The position numbers and the translations under genes were made by a program. Under the pieces are notes generated by a model. It searched no databases. It was not told where the DNA came from and saw only the letters and a list, made by a program, of their open reading frames with translations. Positions 36,179 to 47,700 of a stretch of DNA of 64,000 nucleotides are shown one piece after another (position 1 is the stretch's first letter; each line of letters starts with the position of its first letter). The DNA is from Lithospermum erythrorhizon. Taxonomy: Eukaryota > Streptophyta > Magnoliopsida > Boraginales > Boraginaceae. Where the stretch lies: positions 248,001 to 312,000 of the forward strand of contig JADFUC010000852.1 in assembly GCA_019722365.1 (NCBI GenBank). Reading direction: 5' to 3'.

Positions 36179-36933
36179 TCACATTATTGAGCAGTCGTTA
36201 GGATCTTCACCATAGTAATGGTGATGAACTCCTACTGCTGGTGGATGTCCTCCATGGCCTCTTCTATAACGATAATAGTAATCTCCCCTATCCTGTGGTG
36301 GTGGCATTGAATGACCATGATGATGAGAGGGAGGGTAGGAGCCTACTCTCCAGGTCCTGGTGTGTTCTACATACGCCACACGAGGATTTCTCGAAATCCT
36401 CTGAATGTCCTCCATGTGTGGTAGCGGAATCCTCATTGGACGGTGGCCTGAGTGCCAATGTGGCGGTGGTGGATGATGGCATATTCTGGGGGCGGGTAAA
36501 GGTGGAGCTGGGGCCGCAGGCGGCGGTGCTGGTGGTGGAGGATGGCTCACACATCCATTACATGCCTGCATGAAGGCACGATAATCACATACATATTTAT
36601 AGGGGTTTCATATAAATCATAGATGAACAAAACAAATACACTCATTCAAGATAACATCTTAAAATTACAATATTACATATTTACATCATTACAACAACCA
36701 CTTACCACTAGTTTTGTTTTGGCTTAAATCACAAATAAATTATTCCATTTGGTCTTTTCAACAAAATATCGTATCAATTAAAACAATTCAAAAATTTAAG
36801 TCTAATTAGACAATTAGTAACAAAGTTTGAATAATTGAGATACATATGTTATAAACATTACTCGAAATAAATAGAAAACTGACAAAAGCGTTACATGTAT
36901 ATTATGTACCTTGCGGAGCGTACAGTAGTCCAT
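36179..36933 (-). CDS. Small His/Pro-rich protein with C-terminal CaaX box (HIPP-like)
   Basis: The main exon (36179 to about 36570, minus strand) encodes a Pro-rich N-terminal half (PPPPAPPPAAPAPPLPAP), His-rich stretches (HHHGHS, VHHHYYGEDP) and the C-terminus NDCSIM. CSIM is a farnesylation-type CaaX motif, and this ending is typical of heavy-metal-associated isoprenylated plant proteins (HIPPs). A splice acceptor TTCATGCAG precedes it. A candidate first exon at 36910-36933 (MDYCTLRK, followed by GTACAT donor) joins in frame to ACNGCV, giving about 138 residues and a CxxC. A full HMA domain, expected in HIPPs, was not found upstream. It could therefore be a truncated HIPP or a gene whose other exons I missed. 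Confidence 0.5.
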
Positions 36934-38722
36934 GACAAAGTGTTGTGCCTCGTCTCAACTTTGCAGGTTATACTGTTGCATAAACTATTTTAGTTCATTG
37001 CTTCATATACACCTTAAACTGGATTGATTATTTTATATTGCTAATAATGGTGAAGTATATTTGGTAATCACTAGGTCATCTAATTCAATTTATTAAACGA
37101 CAAAGTATCTTCAAAATTACGATTCCGTGATTTTATCCTAATCATGGTTGTAACTTATTTTTTCCTTTTTATACAAGTTCACGACTATTCATTTGGTAAA
37201 TTTCACTCTTTAACTCCATATTCATTTCAATTAATTTTAATTGATATTTTCAATTTTCAAGACAAAATATTTACTTATAACTTTTTATTCCTTATTTGAT
37301 AGACACAACATTGATATCATTAGATTTTATTATGATGCGCATCGGACCCAAGCAATATCGCCAGGACATCCCAAACTGAACCCAACAAATCCCGGATTGT
37401 GCAATTAAATCCAAAAACCATTCAATCCAACGTTTTGGATCCTCGGTTTTCCGGGTCGGGTTATTGGGTTTGAACAATGTTTCATCAATAATTTTAACTC
37501 TTTCATCCCAACTTTTTAGGAATGGTTGATCAATCAATTATAATATCTCGATTTTGATGTAATATTACTACTAGTCAACTTTATATTCTTAATATTCAAC
37601 AATGTTGACATAAAATTCAAGAGAAAGATACCCATCCGGCTTTTGACTGGCTATCCTGAAGAAAAGTTAAATTGTTCTAAAATACTTCAATTTCGGAATT
37701 TAATAACATCTTTGATTGATTTTTCTTGTTCTATTTAATGTATATCTAATAAAAAGCTTCTAATATCGATACATTCATTAAATCAGTTGGTTGATTCATT
37801 AATTGTGGATATATATGTAAAATGTCATTCTTAATTATTTCTTAATTGACGTAAAATTAGCTAGGATGACAACTAAAAAAAACCGAAGTTAGATACATTT
37901 AATCATTCCTCGATCTTAAACGTAGTCGAATCGATGAGATCTCCAAATCGATGGATGTTCCTGTGGAGGAACTTATGAAGAGAGTAGAAGAAATGACAAG
38001 ATTGCATTAGTAATATTCTGTGCCAATTCTTTCTTTTTTCATAATCTGGATTTTGAGTTTTGTTGTAATAGTGAACCCTGTTATCTTCTTGTCATGATGT
38101 GAATTAATTGTCGATTTGGTCCAAATAGTGGGACGAATTATAACTCATCCCAACAGCTATGCATTATTGGGCGTATTAATCTCTAAAAGTTACAATAACT
38201 GTTACATTATGGGCCAAATGTCTGATAATATGCACCTTTATCCATGTGATAAAAGGATGTTTAGGAATAGACTCAAGAGTGAATTGCAAAAAAATATCTA
38301 CTTCACAATAGATAAAAAAACGAGAATATAAAATGACTTGACTGTCCGCTTATTCTATATTAACTGCAACAAATATTCTACTTACGAAAATGGTAAAAGA
38401 ATGAATATGGACAAGCTGTTGTGTACATGGTTATGGTGTTCAGAGACAATACATGGTATATAGCAGACAAGAATTAAGAACCTGAAGAATTGCTGTAATG
38501 AAGTATGAACCACTGATTCTTCACCTAAACCAGTGAGCAGAAATGATCAATCATCAAATCCATTAACCGCGAAGTCCCATTAGTGTACAAGTGAGCGGCT
38601 TATTTGCTAGCATAAAGGAAGAAACAGTCCTCGAAACGAATCTTCCATGGATTGATGCAATTTTTGTCAACTGCAATCGAAATGACAGAAACACGGCATT
38701 TTCTGTAAAATTTGTGTAGCTT
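36934..38722. other. Intergenic, with a possible orphan exon
   Basis: AT-rich. The segment 37903-38010 (+) reads as a short protein tail (see separate entry). An open frame at 37292-37537 (-) shows no family features. Confidence 0.4.
37903..38010 (+). pseudogene. Possible orphan C-terminal exon
   Basis: A 35-codon open stretch ends at TAG 38008-38010. It contains ISKSMDVPVEELMKRVEEMT, which has the charge pattern of a genuine helix. A splice-acceptor-like AAACGTAG precedes it at about 37925. No upstream exon was found and the family is not recognised. It may be a fragment of a gene copied here. Confidence 0.3.
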
Positions 38723-41700
38723 CTATTCTTTCACATCTGCAGCCACAGCAGAACTTTCTGTATCAGCTTCCGCAGAAACAGCAGAACTTTCTGTATCAGC
38801 TTGTGGTTTGTCAGAAATAAGTGTAATACCTTCGGTTGAGCTGTGATTATTGTCCTCTGATTCTGTAGGTTGGAGATCAACAGAACTGGAACTGTTTTCT
38901 GCTAACATTGATGGCTCTCCGGCAGACTCTTTGTCATCAATTTCAGAGCCAATAGCAGCGGATGGAGAGTCTGGTTTGTTTTCTGTAACGTCATCAGGTT
39001 GAGCATCTGACGAAGCAGCAGGAACAATATCTTGGTTGGGGAGTTCAACCTCAGAACTCGGGTTAGCAGGTTCAACCTCAGAACTCTCCCTCCATTCAAC
39101 CCATTCAGGACTCTCCTTCGCAGTGACTTCTCCCGAAACTTCAACCAAGTTGCTCTGTACAGGAACCTCAATGGCCGGGGTCAATTCAGGCGATTCAGTT
39201 GTACCTCTATCTTCCACGTCATCTTCATCAACCCCAACATTCTCTTCAACTGCACTCTTGGTTCCATCGGTGCCCTCAGTAATTGGTGATGGTGAAACAT
39301 CTGAGGCAGTTGAGGGCTCATTGACCACTCTCTTGTCTTCAAAAGCAAACCAGTCGGAATTTGTAACGAGGGACGCACTGTCAATTGAGAAAATTCAAGT
39401 GAAATTACGGAAGTATCTTTACTGCTAGTATATTCAGCTGACCGGCAAGTTTAAATTAAGTGTATGCTAGCAAGTAATAAACTGCACAAACACTATAAAG
39501 CTACAATGGATGTCGCACACAGAATGCGACTTGTATATAGGCATGGAAATCTGACGAGACCGCAAAGAAATATCCGGGCAAACAAATTAGAGAATAGACA
39601 CAACAGGATGAGAGAATTTTAGGCGCCAAAAAAGCTGGAGAGAAGCTATGCCAACTTTTCAAACAAGTTCAAAATTTGGTACCCTCCAAGACTTCCTAAG
39701 CTTACAGGGACGCAGACCTGCTTTAATTGTTCTATGGTCATTGGTGACCAGTTCTCGACAAAAAAGAAAAAACAGGGGAATCTTATCATTGACATAGCAT
39801 AGATGCTATAAACCGACATGCAAGACAAGCTAGATGGATACCAAAGCTGGAATACTTTGGTATTGGTAGGCAGAAAAGAAATGTCATTTAGCAGCAACGA
39901 ATTTCAATCGTTTGATGAAAACACACGGTATTACCTTTCCTGTTCGGCTTCAAGCCTAAGAGAAGAGATAACAACTTCCGCAGATTCATCATCAAAATAC
40001 ACCTCCTGTCAAAGAATCGTAGAGAACCTCAAATTAGCAAGAAATTAATATCTCGTACCTTTTTTTTAGCACAATAAAATATCAACATGTCTCCTCTTTT
40101 TTTAATATCTACAGCAAATGGCAAAGAAAACTCAAGTCTCCAAGAAGTGGACCAACAAAAGTATTGCGTTCTTAGCATCTACTCCCTCCGTTCCCTTTTA
40201 ATTGTCTTTCTAGTCATTCGCACATAGATTAAGAAAAATAAAATGTAGTAAAAAAATACATTGAAAATGTAAAATGTCAATTAATTGAAATTATATAATT
40301 GGTTGGTTGATAATTTAATAACAAAAAGTAGTCAAAAAGTACATTGAAAATGCAAAAATATAATTTTCATGCTGTAAGGACAAAGATTAAACAAAAAATT
40401 AAGATTGGGAAAGATAAAAGTGAAAGAGAATCTTATGAAAGATAGAATACTGCTGCTCAATTGCTGAATTGACTAAACCATTTAACTCGGTCAACTGTTC
40501 CTTGTCCATTGTGACAAAATATATACACACACAAGTATCAATGTACAGAAGTTTTGAAACAATATCATGTCTTCTGTTGAAAACTTAATGAACTATATTG
40601 CAATCATGTCTTCTCAACTTAAAAAACAAAACATTCGGATCATGGGGAACCCATTATATTATGGTCAAAATATATACCTCATTATATAACTTGTGGGCCG
40701 TAAACTTTTTACAAAAACCACAGAGGCAAGGGGGTAAAGTTAACTCGAGCAGAACACAAATTTGTCATCAATACACAAGCACAAAGTTATTCACAACAAA
40801 TAATCCCTAACATAAAAGGATAGCATATGGCTTGAAAGCTCTGCGGTACCAAAGAAAAAAAATTCAACTTCATGCATATTAACACCAATATTTAAATCAT
40901 AGTCCTCTCCTCTTCTATAATTAACATAATGATCAAACAAACAAACCAAAATGTAATTGCTCGCTCCGTTCTAATGTGAATAACCTACAAAATCGATTTT
41001 ACGGATATTAAGGTAGATGGTTGACTTAGTATGAATGTACTATTATTGGTTTAAATAATGAGTACTGTGAAGATATAGGTTAGTAATGGAAGGTGGCAGA
41101 TAAGTGGCATCACATTTATGAACAGAAAAAGTGGAAACGGATGTTAAAATTAAGGAGTGCTCATTATTGTGGCAACAGATCAAAATAATAATTAGGGCAT
41201 TCAAATAAAACAGAGGAAGTACTAGACATCGGTATCCTATTGAATGATCCCAATATTGTCAACTTACAATGTTTTCTTAATCCATAAAGTTAATCATCTT
41301 GCTTTAAGAGTCAATTACAAGATATGCAGAAACCAAACCAAGTTCCACCAACATACCTCATCGTCCCGTTCAAGCGATCCCTGAGCCTGCATTCAGCAAG
41401 TATATATTTTTGTAAGTGCAGGAAAATTGGGAACAGAGCCCAGACAATTGAATGAGATACTGCCTTTGCTCAAAAAATTAAGGTAAGTAATTCTATTAGT
41501 TTACATGTACTATTATATCCTCGATTTGAAGTGAAATATGAGCTACAGTGCAAAACATTTAAATTCATCAATACAACAAAACAAGGTGGAAGATTCCTAA
41601 TGTAATATGTTATCGATATGATGGGCTTAAGTGCAGAAGAGCGATATAAATAATGAAGGAACTCATTGATCTAAAACAAACTAAAAGAGCAGGCAGCTCA

Positions 41701-44700
41701 CTCATTTGTAACGAAGGTGTAGAGTAATGAAAGAACATTGATCGACAACAAACTAAAAGAGCAGGCCTCACTCAAATTGAAACAAAGGCGTAGAGATTTG
41801 CATCTACTTTGCAGACAAGCCTGTTTGGCCTAGCATGTAGACATTTATGATCATAGCAATGAGATATTAATTAGTTAAACAAACCCCTAACAATTGCTGT
41901 ATCTAGTTCCACCTTCAATGTCTTATGTAGTTATCCTTCTACACTATTCTGGCTTCAACATAAGAAAAAGGACTCTATCGAGTTCCAATGGTAGTAATGG
42001 CAAAAGAAAAAAAGAGCTTTGAAGAATCATATTGACTTTCCCCACGTACCGGCTGCTTAATGTAAACCCCGAACCATCACATACAAACTGGACATGTACA
42101 TTTAAATATGAATTGCCAATTCAGACTGGCAAGTTTTAGTTGGCGTCCACATAACCAAAGAAACGGAAAGAAAACAGAAAATGTGACATTCTAAGAGATT
42201 ATCAAAAGAAATCTTGCAGAGAACCTCATCCGTTTCATCGTTATTGTAAATTCCATAACGAAATGCCTGACTAAGATTATTTGCCAAAGCTGCAACATCA
42301 TAGTCCCTGTCCTGGTAATCATCGTCATCGCTATCCCTCATTCGGTCCTGTAAAGCAGTTGGTCTCCTGTAACATATGGTGAATATCAAATTTAACCAGA
42401 GAAATCAACAACACAATAAGTCCAGAGTACTTTGAACAGACCCTTTTATTCCAAGAGCTTGTAGCTCATAGATTAAACAGATTCATTTGCGACTGAGAAG
42501 TTAAGCTGTGAACAGAATTTTCATGAAAAATCTAACCATATAGAATAATAAGTTACATCCTGAAAAGACAAAGCGGCTACCAGGAAAAGTAATGACATTT
42601 TAGTTCACAACAGTCGAGTTAACGATGGAAAGAAAACATATGGCCGTTGAAGGAAGAGAACTGTCAGGGTTGACGAATTCAGTCAAACATTTCAAATTCT
42701 CAGATCAGCTTGGTTCTTCTGAAATGTTTTCAACCAATTTGAGGTTTCACATATGTATGTTCTACTTATTCAACTCAAATGACATGAATCTATTTTTTCT
42801 ATAATCTTTTTTCTCTGTATTAGTTCGGTTGTAACAATTTGACTTGTAGTTGCCAAGCTCAAATAAAAAAATTAAAGAAATAATTTATGTTTCTTCAACT
42901 TGGAGACAGCTATAAATATTAAAAATTACATAACAAAATAAAAAAACAGTAACAGTTTAGTCATCTTGCCGATTCAGTTAAAGGTGTACGATATAAATAA
43001 ACACCATGTTTTTATACTGAGCACAGATTTATATGGTTATATAAATTAAAGCCTCCTGTATTGTGATATAGTCATGTAGAGTTTGATTACCCCATATAGA
43101 AGACATGAACAAAGAACAATAAGTTCAGTAACTAAGATGCTCATGAAAATATTTACTAACCCGCATGCCCAGTTGAAGACATTTTCTAATGCATTGCGTT
43201 GGAGAAGTACATTTGTTTGCCAATCAACCCATTCACTGTTAGCCTGACATATAGGGAAATAAAAGGAGGACCACAGAGAGTTTAGAATCTAGCAAAATAA
43301 CCATCATACTAAGTCTATCATTTTAGAATTAATCGTGTTCCAATATTAAAGCATTATTTGGTATCTAGAATTGTGAAATGATGTTCACTAAGAACAACGA
43401 ATCATGATAAAGCAAGGTAACTGGAGCAGACAATAAATACATAAATATATATTTGCAAAATTAATCTATCATCTTGAAATTTTCTAAGATATTAAGATAA
43501 AAAGAGATGTGGCAAGAACCTGCAGATATGCCTGTATATCACTATTGTTATTCCCAAACTGCACAAGTTTGTTAGCTATTCGTGTTAGATGTCCAATGTT
43601 CCCTATTCTGGGTGGTGATTTATCTCCAATAGGAACAGTTGGCTGCAAAAAAAATAACACAAATTTTGAGCATTATATAATATGATGAAGTTTACCTCAA
43701 GCATGCAGTAAGACTAGTTCTATGACATTACACAAAAGAGAAATTCCAAAATGAAGATATCACCTTTTCTGTATCTGTAGCCAATGTGAAATTATTTTCT
43801 GCTTCCAGAATTCTACCCAAAAGATTACAATCCTGAAGAAGATGTTCAACAAACTGAGTGTTTTTGCTCTCCAAGCAAGACTGTATAATGCGTTCCACAT
43901 GATGATGCAAAAAATTGTTGTATGGGTACCTGCATCCAGAACCCCCAAAGTATGTTACTTGAGATGAAAACAAAGCTATAACAAAAGCATGCGGCAGAGA
44001 AAAATTCCAAACAGATTCTTACTGAAAAAACAACTCTAAAATCTGATTGACTGCACCAAGCCTAATCAATTCTTTTTCTGCCGTTTCACTACTAACAGTC
44101 GCCAAAACTGAGATGAACTCGACAATCTGAAAAGTCAGTTCAGAGATAAATGAATTCTAGTGATTAAAATAATTCGTCATATTATTCAGCAAACAGAGAA
44201 TACAGAGGCACAGAAGGACAGTGCCGACGCAAGGTATGATGTATTCCCATACTCAGAACCAGAAACACAAAACATATACACACGCTAATAATATGCAAGT
44301 TGTGATGCATTCCAACATATAGAATGACTAGTAACACGAAATGGAAAACTAATAACAATATAAAATTTGTCCCAAAGATGGCATGTAAAAGAAATATGCA
44401 CTTCATTTGAAACATTTTATGATTTTGAAAAGGATTTAAGTACCAGTTAGACTGGTAATGTCAAACTCTTAGTCATTTACACAAGCATGTCTCATCCTAC
44501 TCCAATTTGGAGTAACACAAATATAGACATAAGGAATCACAGAGCTATACAGCTGCAGAACTTGAATTTGTACATAGATACATCCAAATAAGTACTTGTG
44601 ATAACATCATTAGATGATGCGGAAGTAGAGCATGAAAGAGACTATCTACATATAACAAGAAGTTCAATATCCTCTGGCCATTAAGTTTCTTATATAAACA

Positions 44701-47700
44701 GAAATACAAGTACTTCATCATTTGAAAAGAACCATAGGTAGTGTTTATTTATTCAATTATATCCAAACAGCAATAACTGCACTTAAAATTCCATAACTTG
44801 TAGTCATCACTGAAATACTGCCCTTACAATCCTCGTATTCAATCGTACAAGTCGAATATAAGTACTTCCTAGGCATGCACATGAATAGTAACTATTAACA
44901 TATAATAAAATAAGATGCTCAGCTGATTATCATTTAGCTCTGTTTCTAAAACAAAGTAACAAACAAAAAAATGAAAATTCACATCATCTATAAATAAAAC
45001 ATTTAAATGGATGATGCAAAAGAGCTAATTCCCTTGAAGAGCTTATCATGGGCTTAGTAGAAGTTATGTATTAACCTTCTATCTTAACCACTTATCAGAC
45101 CTTTGACCACTAAATGTTAAATCACTCGTCCATTACGACCTCAAGATTAACAAGCTACTTTATGAACTAATTTTTTACGTGAAAGGTCATTACCATCAAC
45201 TATAACACAGGAACAACCAGCAAGGGTTGTGAACGATTTTATAAATATGAGGACTGCTATGGCATAAAAGTAAAGAATTTAACTTCGGACAACAAGAGAC
45301 TAATACCTAAGCTCTCAAGCATGCCACTGACAATTTCAGGATCAGCAGTTACTCCAGAGTTCGTCATTGGGTGGTTGTAAATGTAATACGATCCAGATGT
45401 GATCCTCTTGGGGTCCAACAGGGATATACAAACAGACAACGAATTTACCAAAACTGACTTCGGGCGAGAGTCTTGCAGAACATTGTGAAATAATCTACCA
45501 ATAAAACTGTAGTAACACATGAAAAACAAGTATTAGTTGAAAAAAGTCAACGGTAGAAAACAGGCACCATGTTGGTAATGGAAGCAAAGAACTTAAACTT
45601 GATGGTACCTTGGACTTGAGAGTTTAGAAGCCAACCCAGGAGGTGCATAGCGAGTCATTGCACAAAGTATTTCTGCAGCATGAGCATGCACTTCAGGACA
45701 GTCCTGCAAGTTTTCATCTGTTAGAGATGGCTTACTTTAATAATTTCCATAAACTGATGGATTTCATATAAATCTACCCCCTATGAGTGTTCAAACTTAA
45801 TTATGCTTCATATGAAGCAGCTTCAGTATAATGTGTTGCTCCTTGTTATGAAACTTGGCAACCATAGAGGATCTTCTTTCCTAAGTCCTAAGTTATTTCC
45901 TAAAGCTCCCAGCAAGTCCATTCACATAGTTAATAACCCCTTTCATGTTTACACATGTTATATAGTCCCTTACAAAAAAATACTCCGAAACAAGAATTGG
46001 ATCACAAGAGTCAGAAAGAAGGAAATCATGAAAAAGAAGAAAGATGTAATTAAAGAAAAAACCAGCATTAGGTGAAAAGTTTCACATTAGAAGTTATCAA
46101 CTAGAAAAAACTCAGATGGAAAGGAAATTGATTATGAAACTTGTTCAATAAATGCTTATCAAGGATATCTTGAGAGGCTGATTTTCCTTGCAATCAAGTA
46201 CTCGGAAGGAAGAATGTCCACCAAAGGAGTTTAGGCATCTTACCGAGGAGCTGAACTTATCAACAATCATCTCCAACACATTACTGTCCTCCAACCACTG
46301 CATGGAGTCTGAGTAGTTGATGTATAAATGTTCATCGGCACCGATGAGACGAATTAATACCTGTTTAAACAGTGATTTAGCACTTAGAAGAAGGAAATAG
46401 ATTCATATGACATTAGATTACCAACCTCCATAATGGAAGTAATTCCAATGAGATCGGCCATCTTCTTGATTATATCCTGATGAGCCTAAGCAAGAAAAAA
46501 AATTAATAAATCAGCTCACGGATTCTCTTTACGTCAAACAGAAACTAAATGAGGTCAAGGTCAGAGAAAATACTCGAATATAGCTCATCAAAGGAACTGT
46601 CTTTCGCAGCAGCAGGCATACGACCACCTAGCAAAAGGAAAAATTGTCATCAAATGCCAACACTTATACCAAAAAATAGTTTCTTCAGCATAACAAGTAG
46701 AGAATACTTTTACAAGTCTCACTAATACCAAGTGATAGAAGCAAATGACCATCAACAGCTTCTCAAAATTACAATTGTGAATTTTATTGACATGTTTCTC
46801 AATTATCACCCAGTTCTAAATTAATACAATACAGAATGCTATAAGCGAAGGGCTAGTAACAGCTTCAAAAGAATACGATATTAAGTTCCACTACATGCTA
46901 AGTTTCTCTATCTGTCAATTCTCACCCGAAGTCATCTATGAACTTATCGGGTACTTTATAATATCTCCAAAACATATTTCCAAGCAACTGCTTCCAACAA
47001 ACAGTTTTCCTTTTACAAGATAGCAGTGAGAGATGGTGGGGACGAAAACAGAGAAAGAAATATAGTAGCTCGTCAAGCATTTGACTCACTCTCACTACGA
47101 ATATCAAATAACCTCTTGCCCTCTTATCCAAAGCCCCCTTCCATACCCTGCTTTTTTTTCTTTTCCCTCACCTCCGAAACAGAAGCCACAAATCCATATC
47201 TCCACTTTTCAGTGAATCCACGCCAAGGGAAATCATAAACATCAGAACACGATGTAATTTTACAAAATAATCCAAGTTAATAAAGAAAATACCTTGCTAA
47301 AGTAACCAGCCAGTAAAGTACTACGAGGGTGAGTTGGTTCCACGAATGAAAATAACAGGTTCATCAGCTGGAAGTGAATAAGAAAAGGACAAAAAGATAG
47401 TTAACAATTAAAATCTACAAGAAGAAGCAAAACAAATTAGGACCATAAAGAATTGCAGCTCCTCATCCTCTACCAGGGCTTTGAGTATAATATCCACTTC
47501 ACAAGTAAAAATTTCACAAGCCATAAAAGGAAACCTACACATAAGAGGAAAAAATATATGCAATTATAAAATCCAATTGCAAAATATGGCATGAAGTGCA
47601 GATAACTGGTGAGAATTGCCTTTCTATTTATCCCTAATTAAAAGACAATATAATAAAAAAAAATATTGATTACCACACTCACTTAACAGATCGGGTTTTG

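Noticed and set aside
36241..36573. Open frame of 110 codons on the plus strand
   Set aside because: It is the complement of the Pro/His-rich minus-strand exon, which has the convincing CaaX end and acceptor.
37292..37537. 81-codon minus-strand frame upstream of the HIPP-like gene, tested as a missing HMA exon
   Set aside because: It has no MxCxxC motif and no beta-alpha-beta pattern of an HMA domain.
39036..39428. Plus-strand open frame of 130 codons rich in Ser/Thr
   Set aside because: It is the reverse of the Ser/Glu-rich last exon of the SAPS gene, whose frame is fixed by splice phase.
44725..44760. ACTACCTATGGT on the minus strand could encode TTYG, part of the block missing from SAPS
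   Set aside because: The flanking codons do not fit the family and an in-frame stop lies just upstream; treated as chance.
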